A DNA stretch of 14,121 bases from Acidobacteriota bacterium (GTDB taxonomy: Bacteria > Acidobacteriota > Terriglobia > Terriglobales > Acidobacteriaceae), in contig JANXQR010000016.1 of NCBI GenBank assembly GCA_025353435.1, positions 1 to 14,121 on the forward strand. The letters are read 5' to 3'. Made by a program: the position numbers and the translations under genes. This document shows, piece by piece, positions 6,342-13,376 of the stretch. Numbering within the stretch: the stretch's first letter is position 1; every line of letters starts with the position of its first letter. The notes beneath the pieces are model-generated. The model was not told the origin of the DNA and searched no databases. It worked only from the letters and a program-made list of their open reading frames with translations.

Positions 6342-7990
6342 CGGGGCTCCTCCACAGTGACACCGCGATCTGCTGCAAGCTTTTCGACTGTTTGTTCGCG
6401 GCCGCTGGGCCAGTGGATAACGACTCTGTCTACGACCGCCGTGTTGCCGAGTCCAAAGTGCAGGCGATCGTCATCCTGAGAAAGATAGCCTGAGCCGGCG
6501 ACCCGCTCGGCCGTCCAGTGCTTGTCTCCGGCAAACACCTCCACCTTTGCGCCAATTCCATCGCGGTTACTTTTGGTTCCCTTGAGCTTGATGGCGATCC
6601 AATGGCCTGTATTGGTCGATACGTTATGGACGAGGGTTCCTTTCCCGCCCAGGTTCATGACAAATGCGTCGACCTTGCCGTCGTTGTCGTAGTCCGCGAA
6701 GCAGGCTCCACGGGCGGTGGTGCGCACACTCAACACATCGCCGGCGCCTCGGGATACATCTGCAAATCGGCCTTCGCCGAGCCCGCGAAAGATCGTATGT
6801 TCTTGCGGAATGAGATGAATGAGGCCGCCGTGGAAAATGAGAATGTCACGCTGCCCGTCGTTGTCGAAATCGTATACGCCGGTTCCCCAACTGACATACT
6901 GCGCGTTCGTCTGTGAAACGCCATTCGCTGCGCCGCGATCCTCGAAGCCCTGCTTGCCGGCGTTGCGCAGGTAGCGGTTGTAATGGCCGTCCGTCACCCA
7001 AAGATCCAAAACGCCGCGATTTTCGAAGTCGGCAAACACCGGACCCATCGACGATGTTGACTCGCCGTTCTGTCCAAATGCGGTGCCGGTGTCGTTGGCA
7101 ACTTCCTCGAAGGTTCCATCATGTTTGTTGTGAAAGAGGAAGTTCTCAGTGCGGTCGTTGGCGACGTAGATATCATCCCAGCCGTCCCCGTCGTAATCAG
7201 CGGCGGTGACGCCCATGGTCCGACCCGCCAAGGCGGCAATCCCAGACTTCTCGCTGACATCGGTGAATGTGCCGTCGCAGTTATTGTGAAACAGCTTGTT
7301 GGTGTCCGCCTCATAATCGAGCGGGCCGGGATAGTTGTCTGCCGCGTAGTAGGCGCGATATTTCGGATCGAATTTCACATAACGGCCAACGAATAAATCC
7401 ACGCACCCGTCCTTGTCGTAGTCGAGCCACGTGGAAGAAATCGCCCAGCCGTCCACTTTGATGCCGGACTTTGCCGTCACGTCAGAGAAGTGGCCGTTGC
7501 CGTCATTGTGATAGAGAATCGCCTTTCCATAGCCCGTCACAAGCAGATCGACAAAGCCGTCATTGTCGAAATCGGCAGCCGCCACCGCGATCGAATACAT
7601 GTCGGGATTGAGTCCCGCCTTTTGCGTCACGTCGGTAAAGCGGCCGTTGCCATCGTTGCGATAGAGATGATTGTGAGGCAGCGGATCGGGCTTATCCTTG
7701 AGCGGATAAGGATGCATTGAGTCATCGAGCGGGCGTCCGTTGGCCACGTACAGGTCTGGGAGTCCATCGTTGTTGTAGTCAAGCCAGACGCAGCCCGCGC
7801 CCGTGCCCTCGAGCAGCGAGCCGAGTTGGCGCGAACCAAAGCTGTGCGTGAAGTTGATGCCAGCGGCGTCGGTGGCGTCTTCGAAGCGGATCGTCGATGC
7901 TTCAGCCTTCGCCGTTGAGGTGAGTGGTGTTTGCGCCCAGTAGTGAGCCACGGTGGACGCAAAGAATATTGCCAAGAAATAGGCGCGCAT
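6338..7990 (-). CDS. exported CRTAC1-family protein: FG-GAP/VCBS propeller with ASPIC/UnbV domain
   Basis: The protein has 550 residues from ATG at 7988-7990. GGAGG at 8000-8004 lies nine bases before this ATG but only three before an in-frame GTG at 7996, so ATG is preferred; the GTG would give a 4-base overlap with the preceding gene. The N-terminus MRAYFLAIFFASTVAHYWAQ is a signal peptide. Seven Ca-binding-type repeats follow (DYNNDGLPD, DFDNDGFVD, DYDKDGCVD, DYDGDGWDD, DFENRGVLD, DFDNDGQRD, DYDNDGKVD), making an integrin-alpha-like propeller. The fifth has lost the usual Asp/Gly pair. The last about 90 residues are the ASPIC/UnbV domain (HWIAIKLKG, GIGAKVEVFAGDKHW, RVAGSGYLSQ, LHFGLG, VVIHWPSG). 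Family members are secreted or surface proteins, probably for binding; biochemical function is not established. The stop overlaps the TTG of the next gene. Confidence 0.88.
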   Translation of the reverse strand: MRAYFLAIFFASTVAHYWAQTPLTSTAKAEASTIRFEDATDAAGINFTHSFGSRQLGSLLEGTGAGCVWLDYNNDGLPDLYVANGRPLDDSMHPYPLKDKPDPLPHNHLYRNDGNGRFTDVTQKAGLNPDMYSIAVAAADFDNDGFVDLLVTGYGKAILYHNDGNGHFSDVTAKSGIKVDGWAISSTWLDYDKDGCVDLFVGRYVKFDPKYRAYYAADNYPGPLDYEADTNKLFHNNCDGTFTDVSEKSGIAALAGRTMGVTAADYDGDGWDDIYVANDRTENFLFHNKHDGTFEEVANDTGTAFGQNGESTSSMGPVFADFENRGVLDLWVTDGHYNRYLRNAGKQGFEDRGAANGVSQTNAQYVSWGTGVYDFDNDGQRDILIFHGGLIHLIPQEHTIFRGLGEGRFADVSRGAGDVLSVRTTARGACFADYDNDGKVDAFVMNLGGKGTLVHNVSTNTGHWIAIKLKGTKSNRDGIGAKVEVFAGDKHWTAERVAGSGYLSQDDDRLHFGLGNTAVVDRVVIHWPSGREQTVEKLAADRGVTVEEPR

Positions 7991-7992
7991 GG

Positions 7993-9366
7993 TCACTGGC
8001 CTCCGGGTACGGCTGATTGTCCCGACCCGGTCAGATCAGCGGGAGTGGTGGTGCGAAGCAGTACTGCAGGCACGCGGTTTTCAGGGGCGTGTTCCGGACC
8101 GGCATGGCAGCCCACGCAGTAACGCTGTTCGCCGTTGCGCATCCAGAACCAGCCGTGCTCCTTGCGAATAGCGGCACCTTTTTCGTCGAGAAGCGTAAAG
8201 CGGATGGGCCTATCTCCCGGAACCTTCACAAAGAATGAGCCGTCCGATTCAACCGGGGCTGCTCCCAACGTCAAGGCATTGCCATTCGTGTCCAGTTCCT
8301 CGAGACGAACCGTCACCGGCGTTCCCTTCATTGCGCCATCGCGCGATTGCCGGGCATCGAGCGCCAGGACATTTGCGTAGTCCCATTTATGCAGCGCGGT
8401 GGGATGATGATTGGGGCGGCTGCGCGGAGCAAGCAAGACAGGTTGGACCAGGTCCTCGCCATCGCGGGAAATAATGTTCTCCATGAGCGGCATTCCAGGC
8501 TTCCACCATTTAAGCGAATAGTGCAAATCATTGCCGGAACGCGCGCTCATCAGCCATCGGTCCGATTCTGCTTCAACCACCGCGCCGGCATACTCCGCGC
8601 GGGGAGCGGCGATAGGTGCCTCTGTCGCTAGCGGAGAGGTGAATCGCGCGAGTTTTGATCCGTGTGTGAATACGACATCGCCTGAAGCTAGTTGCACTCC
8701 ACCCCAGCGCGGCGTGCCGTGGTCGCAGCGATACGACTCAACGCCCGATCCATCGGAGTACACAAGAAACAGTTCCGGCACAGCGCCGTGATCTAAATCT
8801 GTTCCCAAGGGAAAGCCCGCCTGGAAGAGAATTCGGCCATCAGCAAGCACCGTCTCTGGGAGTGCGCTCGCAGACATGTAAGTGAGAGGAAGGGCGCCTG
8901 ATCCGTCGAGCTTTGCGGTTTCCATTTGAAAACCGTGTGTCGTGTACCGGGAATACACCAAGCGATCGCCGGGCAGATACAACGGCCTGATTACATCGGT
9001 GTCGCCGCTAATCACCTTGCGGACAGAACGGTCATCGAGGTTGAACTCCCACACCGACCATTTGTCACTCGCGATTTCTTTGACAGAGAGGAGGCATTTC
9101 TTCCCATCGAACGAAACATTAGCGTCCGCAGTTGCCGTGAATCCCTCAATCAACGGTGTCGTCAGGTGATCCCGCACCAGCATCAATTGCGCGCCTTTAG
9201 GAAACCGCTCGCCGCCCCGCACGGCGGCGAGCGGTAGATAGACCGGCGCGGCCGTGACGATCACTTGAATCGCGGGCTGGTGCGCTGATTCCACACCAAA
9301 CCCGCAGACGAGAAGCACCAGGGATGTCGGAACACTGACGGAGAGTGCGCGGGACAGCAATGTCAT
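7993..9366 (-). CDS. hydrazine-synthase-alpha-like mono-haem periplasmic propeller protein
   Basis: The protein has 457 residues. The ATG overlaps the DAHP synthase stop by four bases, with GGAGG seven bases upstream. The N-terminus (SVPTSLVLLVCGFG, 10-24) is a signal sequence. Residues about 60-320 look like TolB/WD40-type propeller blades (DANVSFDGKKCLLSV 81-95, PGDRLVYSRY 132-141, LADGRILFQAGF 174-185, LASGDVVFTHGSKL 226-239). Then come a RPNHHP segment (317-322), LALDARQSRDG (334-344), and the C-terminal motif DGSFFVKVPGD...FTLLD...HGWFWMRNGEQRYCVGCH with the single CXXCH at 417-421 followed by PEN at 428-430. This is the arrangement of the 'HzsA-related' family named after the alpha subunit of anammox hydrazine synthase. 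Relatives occur in many non-anammox bacteria, so hydrazine chemistry is not implied. Expected role: haem-c redox or electron-transfer protein of the periplasm. Confidence 0.75.
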   Translation of the reverse strand: MTLLSRALSVSVPTSLVLLVCGFGVESAHQPAIQVIVTAAPVYLPLAAVRGGERFPKGAQLMLVRDHLTTPLIEGFTATADANVSFDGKKCLLSVKEIASDKWSVWEFNLDDRSVRKVISGDTDVIRPLYLPGDRLVYSRYTTHGFQMETAKLDGSGALPLTYMSASALPETVLADGRILFQAGFPLGTDLDHGAVPELFLVYSDGSGVESYRCDHGTPRWGGVQLASGDVVFTHGSKLARFTSPLATEAPIAAPRAEYAGAVVEAESDRWLMSARSGNDLHYSLKWWKPGMPLMENIISRDGEDLVQPVLLAPRSRPNHHPTALHKWDYANVLALDARQSRDGAMKGTPVTVRLEELDTNGNALTLGAAPVESDGSFFVKVPGDRPIRFTLLDEKGAAIRKEHGWFWMRNGEQRYCVGCHAGPEHAPENRVPAVLLRTTTPADLTGSGQSAVPGGQ

Positions 9367-10247
9367 CCCACCGCCTCCATAGCATTCGCCGAGGCCATTT
9401 CGCGAATGGCGACGCGCGGGCGCAGCGTAATATACGGATCGAGCGACGCCATCATGTCATCGAATTCGGCAAAACTCAGCGTCTGGTCCGCGTCACTCCA
9501 TGCCTTATCGGGGTTGGGATGCACCTCAACCAGGAGGCCGTCGGCGCCCGCTGCCACGGCGACGCGTGCGAGGGCCGGAACGAGTTCGCGACATCCGGCC
9601 GCGTGGCTTGGATCCGCTATCACGGGCAGATGCGAAATCTGTTTGAGCAGCACGATCGCCGCCACATCAAAAGTATTGCGCATGGCGGTCTCAAAGGTTC
9701 GAATGCCGCGCTCGCACAAGATAACGTTGGGATTGCCGTTGTCGAGAATGAGTTGCGCGGAACGAAGGAAGTCCGTAATCGTGGCCATCATTCCGCGCTT
9801 CAACAAGATTGGCTTACCAGAACGCGCCGCAGCCTCGAGAAGTGAATAGTTCTCCATGTTGCGGGTGCCGATCTGCAAAATGTCGGCATATTCCGCGACC
9901 ATCGGAACATCGCACTCCGACATCACCTCAGTAATGATGGGAAGACCGCTTTCCTCGCGCGCGCGGGCCAGCATTTGCAGGCCGGCGAGCCCGTGACCCT
10001 GGAACGCGTAAGGGGAACTACGAGGCTTGAATGCGCCTCCCCGCAGGATGCGGGCGCCTGCGCGGGACACATGATTGCCAGTGGCGATCAGCTGAAACTC
10101 GGTTTCCACCGAGCACGGCCCAGCCATGGTGATAAATTCGCTTCCGCCGATCTCTGTATCCAGCACCGGTACGACCGTTTGGCCGCGCCGCGCGCTCTTC
10201 AACACATCCGGTGAATCGCAAAAGCGTTCGTGCCAACTCTGACGCAC
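9363..10247 (-). CDS. aroF: 3-deoxy-7-phosphoheptulonate (DAHP) synthase, KDO8P-synthase-like class, no regulatory domain
   Basis: Condenses phosphoenolpyruvate with erythrose 4-phosphate, the first step of the shikimate pathway, in the cytoplasm. With GTG at 10245-10247 (GGAG at 10256-10259, eight bases upstream) the protein has 294 residues; an ATG at 10307 gives 314 but starts with an odd Arg run and lacks a ribosome site. Motifs numbered from the GTG: AGPCSVE (42-48, metal Cys45), LRGGAFKPRSSPYAFQG (69-85), TEVM (106-109), LQIGTRNMENYSLLE (124-138), LLKRGM (148-153), ILCERGIRTFE (176-186), ADPSHAAG (211-218, His215), VEVHPNPDKAWSDADQ (240-255; Glu241, Asp252). All metal and substrate residues of the AroA-I-beta type are present. 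Neither an N-terminal chorismate mutase nor a ferredoxin-like domain is attached, so feedback control as in those forms is not expected. The gene follows the only sizeable gap in the block and overlaps a cytochrome gene downstream. Confidence 0.9.
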   Translation of the reverse strand: MRQSWHERFCDSPDVLKSARRGQTVVPVLDTEIGGSEFITMAGPCSVETEFQLIATGNHVSRAGARILRGGAFKPRSSPYAFQGHGLAGLQMLARAREESGLPIITEVMSECDVPMVAEYADILQIGTRNMENYSLLEAAARSGKPILLKRGMMATITDFLRSAQLILDNGNPNVILCERGIRTFETAMRNTFDVAAIVLLKQISHLPVIADPSHAAGCRELVPALARVAVAAGADGLLVEVHPNPDKAWSDADQTLSFAEFDDMMASLDPYITLRPRVAIREMASANAMEAVG

Positions 10248-10410
10248 GCCGTTTGCTCCGTTCTGGGGAAGGATCAGGCTACGCCGGCGGCGCGTCCTCA
10301 ACCTCATCCGAATGATGGAGGGGAAGGAACCACTTTTGTCCCCACCCAGCTCTTCGTTTTTAGCGGCGAAATAAACGCTTGTCTGTGATGGATGAACTTG
10401 ACTTGGGGGG
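10248..10410 (-). other. intergenic gap before the DAHP synthase operon
   Basis: This 163-bp stretch between the amidase stop and the DAHP synthase start is the only substantial gap on the minus strand, so it is the best place for a promoter of the seven-gene set. I looked for -35/-10 boxes and a hairpin terminator for the amidase and found nothing convincing; the stretch is also open in the DAHP synthase frame. Confidence 0.4.
10256..10259 (-). promoter_or_regulatory. ribosome binding site GGAG for DAHP synthase GTG start
   Basis: GGAG on the minus strand lies eight bases before GTG at 10245-10247. It favours this start over the in-frame ATG at 10305-10307, which has no comparable purine-rich site just upstream. 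Confidence 0.5.
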
Positions 10411-11832
10411 CTATCGCGGCAATGCAATCGGCGGAGGTCGATAGCCAAAAGCGGCATCGACAATGGACGCAATACCGAGCGCAGTCTCGTCTTCGAAAGG
10501 GCGAGCGATGATCTGCACTCCGATCGGAAGGCCTTCTGACTCGCCTACTGGTACGACAGCGGCTGGAGCGGCAAGCACGTTGAACCACTGTGTGTAACGG
10601 ACCGCATCAAGATACTTGACTGCCTTGCCTTCCACATTCCAAGCTCGCTCGCCGTGCCGGAATGCTGGGATGCTGGCCACCGGGCAGAGAAGCACCGGAA
10701 ACTCGCTCATTTCTTCAAGAGTCTTCTCGCGCAACAGATCGAGTTCCGCCCAGGCGTTCAGCAACTCGGTGGATGTAAGCGCCGACACGGAATCAGCCAT
10801 GGAAAGGAACTCGCGAAAGATGGGGCTCAATTGCGCATGCCTGCCGCGAATCGTGGGCTCGTAAAACATGGCGCCACACTGAACAAAGAACTTCCACCAC
10901 AACTTTCGAAGTTGCTCCAGCGTGTGCGGACGGAAGGGCGAGACGCGAAATCCCGCATCGCGTAGAGCCTGTGCGGCGGCGTTCACCGCAGCACGTGTTT
11001 CTGAAGTGACGGACGTAAGCCCGTCGTCTTCGAAAAAGCCAATAGCATTCGTGCGGAGCTCATCGAGATTTGGTGTACGAAGTGGGACGGGTGCGCTCAA
11101 TGGATCGTCACGATCCTGCCCTGACAGTGTGCGAAACAGCAACGACACATCCTGCATTGTGCGAGCCATGGGGCCGATTGCGCCCAGGACCCCGAACGGC
11201 CCGACACACGGCGGTAAATGCCCACGCCCTGGAATGCGACCAGGCGTGGGCTTGATTGAGCAGATGCCAGTGAAATGCGCCGGTACACGCACAGAGCCGC
11301 CGCTGTCGGAACCGAGTCCTGCGGATGACAACCCTGCCGCGATAGCCGCCGATTCGCCCCCACTCGAACCTCCTGGCGAGCGATCGAGGTCCCATGGATT
11401 ATTCGTTCGCCCGTGCAGCAAGTTGTTGGTTTCGTAGGCCATCAGAAATTCGGGACAATTCGTTGTGCCCAATATCAACGCACCCGCTGCGCGCATCCGT
11501 GCAACTACAACAGCATCTTGGCGCGGTATGTCGTCCTGGTTCAACCGACTTCCGATTTCGCAGCGATAGCCAGCTGTTGCGATGGATGACTTGACGGTTA
11601 CCGGCAAACCGTGGAGAGGGGCACTTGACTTCGATGTTGCATCCATCGCCTGAGCCTGCACCCGTACGCGATCCGCATCGAAATCAGCGAACGCATTCAA
11701 ATACGGCTCAAGGCGATCGATCTGCTTGATGTGCGCCTCTGCCAACTCTGTGACGGAGATCTCGCGCGCGCGCAACATCTCCAACTGGCGGACTGCGGGT
11801 AGAAGCACAAGTTCCAGGTCCGATTGGCTCAC
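10411..11832 (-). CDS. amidase-signature family hydrolase (FAAH-like amidase)
   Basis: The protein has 473 residues, normal for the family. GTG start overlaps the stop of the upstream gene by four bases (GTGA), with GGAG ten bases upstream; ATG at residue 19 is a weaker alternative. It hydrolyses a carboxamide or ester bond through a Ser-cisSer-Lys triad, all of which is visible: Lys81 in LPVTVKSS, Ser156 in SPGGSSGGESAA, and the nucleophile Ser180 in GSDSGGSVRVPA, with the same 24-residue spacing as Ser217/Ser241 of FAAH. GHLPPCVGPFGVLGAIGPMAR (near 213-233) and the terminal AAPAAVVPVG...LPIGVQIIARPFED are typical of FAAH-like members rather than of GatA. No signal peptide, so cytoplasmic. 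It is translationally coupled to an exported FG-GAP protein, and 163 bases separate it from the DAHP synthase. The substrate cannot be predicted; an acyl amide, nitrile-derived amide or peptide amide is possible. Confidence 0.88.
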   Translation of the reverse strand: MSQSDLELVLLPAVRQLEMLRAREISVTELAEAHIKQIDRLEPYLNAFADFDADRVRVQAQAMDATSKSSAPLHGLPVTVKSSIATAGYRCEIGSRLNQDDIPRQDAVVVARMRAAGALILGTTNCPEFLMAYETNNLLHGRTNNPWDLDRSPGGSSGGESAAIAAGLSSAGLGSDSGGSVRVPAHFTGICSIKPTPGRIPGRGHLPPCVGPFGVLGAIGPMARTMQDVSLLFRTLSGQDRDDPLSAPVPLRTPNLDELRTNAIGFFEDDGLTSVTSETRAAVNAAAQALRDAGFRVSPFRPHTLEQLRKLWWKFFVQCGAMFYEPTIRGRHAQLSPIFREFLSMADSVSALTSTELLNAWAELDLLREKTLEEMSEFPVLLCPVASIPAFRHGERAWNVEGKAVKYLDAVRYTQWFNVLAAPAAVVPVGESEGLPIGVQIIARPFEDETALGIASIVDAAFGYRPPPIALPR

Positions 11833-13370
11833 GGCCGCGAGGCTCCGGGGCTCGTGCTCGTGTCGTCACGCGGGGTCGACCGCAGATCGCGATAGTTGAA
11901 GCGGTAGGAGTGTACCGGCTCGCCTGAGTCGAAGCGATCATTCCAATTCAATTGATACGTGAGTGCACCGGCATCGTCCGGGAAATTCTCGTTCTCCGGA
12001 TAGGGATACTTGCTCATTCCGTGGAACGGCATCTGCGAAACGGTGAATGGCGACGCGTCCCACCAGTCCATGTCCTTCACAAATCCATTGGCATAAAAGA
12101 AGTAGTCGCGCTTCCATCCGGCCGGCAGCGCAGGCAGCTTTCCAGAATCGAACTCCGCGGCGATTTCTTCACCGCTGCCAAAGATTACGTAACGATCATC
12201 GACTCCCTTCACCAATTCCGTTACATCGCCGAATCGCGTGTAGTTTCCGCGTTGATGTTGGAAGGGCCCACTGAGGCTCACGCGATCGTAGTCATAATCG
12301 AGGTCGCCAGAACTGACTCCGTCAATTTGACGCGGATAGCCGCGGAAATGCAGTGTAGCACCGCTCAAGGGCACATCAGTCGAGCGCGCTTCGGCGTCTG
12401 TGCTCTGATCAATCAGCACCTGGTCCCAGTAAATTTCGAGATTGCTCATCAACCGAATACGGCGGGCCCCGGAAGGCAGCTTGCCGGTCAGGTCCACAAC
12501 AATCGTGCGCTCCAAGCCCGCCGGAAATCCCGCTTCTCCCGTGATGCGCTGCCAGCTTCCATCAAGCATTTGTGCATCGACGTAGGGCGCAATTGGCTTG
12601 ATCCCAGCCTGCCACGCCGCATAGAGCGATGTCGCACTGAAATAGTTGACATAGCCCGTCATCAACAAGCGCAACGGTGCGCCCGCCTTCACGTCGCCGA
12701 GATCAAGCGTCATCGCATGCAGATTCGCGAAGCCATCATAGGGTGACGGCATAAATCCGCTTGCAAACTGGTGATCGCGACGGCTCAGCGCATCCTTCAC
12801 GTCTCGGCCTTCGCCGTCCCACGCGCCAACCAGCAGATGGGTCTCACTCGAAGCCACCACACGCCCTGAAGCAAACGGTGGATCGTCGAGAAATTTTTCG
12901 TCGGGATTGACCTCCACGTTTTCTGGATGATCGACCGCGACAAGCCGCAGCTGATCGATGTAATTCACTTCCTCCATTGGTTCAATAAAGCGCAGACTGA
13001 GCTTGCCATCCACGCCAACCAATTGGCCACCATCCACCTTGATCCATTCTCCGGAATTCGGAATATTGCGGCGCGTCGGCGTAAACCAGTGCCCCACTAC
13101 CGCCGCCCCAATCACATCGGTCACCAACTTGTATTTGTGCCCATCCCACGCAAACAGCACCGGGCACGAACTGCCGCGGCGGTCGGCCTCCTTCATCGGA
13201 ATCGTCACGCGGCCGTCGGCAAGCTTCGGCAAATCCACCTCATCCTGCAGCACCCCTGTTGGCCAGAGAATCCGCAGCAGATCGATCCCATCAGCCTGTC
13301 CCAAACCCACAAGAATCTGCGGCGGCGCCTGCGTTTGATAACCCACCGATCCTGCCAGTTCCCACTTCTG
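11829..13370 (-). pseudogene. C-terminal part of frameshifted FG-GAP/ASPIC protein, with large uncharacterised C-terminal domain
   Basis: This reading frame continues the gene of the next entry after an apparent single-base loss near 13371-13373. It begins with the middle of the ASPIC/UnbV domain: QKWELAGSVGYQTQAPP, then ILVGLG and LLRILWPTGVLQDEV. After that come about 450 residues of an exported region with no family I can name: FAWDGHKYKLVTDVIGAA, LSLRFIEPMEEVNYIDQLRL, LRLLMTGYVNYFSATSLYAA, RRIRLMSNLEIYWDQVLI and FHGMSKYPYPENENFP. It is rich in Trp, Tyr and Asp and predicted mainly beta. No good start lies at the head of the fragment; a GTG at 13346 is in frame but lies inside the ASPIC core. 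The 513 residues are otherwise uninterrupted with normal codon use, so the break is either recent or a sequencing error. The stop overlaps the amidase GTG. Confidence 0.75.
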
Positions 13371-13376
13371 CAGTGG
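13368..13376 (-). other. apparent -1 frameshift site
   Basis: On the minus strand the sequence reads GGCCACTGCAGAAG. Upstream the frame is GGC-CAC-TGC-AGA; downstream homology to the ASPIC domain needs CAG-AAG-TGG-GAA. One extra base before TGCAG (for example CACCTGCAG, His-Leu-Gln) restores a continuous ASPIC domain. No slippery heptamer or following hairpin is seen, so programmed frameshifting is unlikely. Confidence 0.8.

Noticed and set aside
5538..6479. Plus-strand open frame of 313 codons opposite the YVTN/di-haem gene
   Set aside because: Arg/His-rich, no motifs, crosses the boundary between two real minus-strand genes; antisense shadow.
7993..9366. Calling the cluster an anammox-type hydrazine synthase
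   Set aside because: Only an alpha-like protein with one haem is present; the other subunits and hydroxylamine/hydrazine oxidoreductases are absent.
10308..10410. Sigma-70 promoter upstream of the DAHP synthase
   Set aside because: The nearest candidate (TTTATT on the minus strand) lacks a -35 box at proper spacing.
10248..10472. N-terminal extension of DAHP synthase (starts at 10307 or 10472)
   Set aside because: The 10472 start overlaps the amidase end, both give Arg-rich sequence with no family match, and only the GTG at 10247 has a suitable ribosome site and family-like length.
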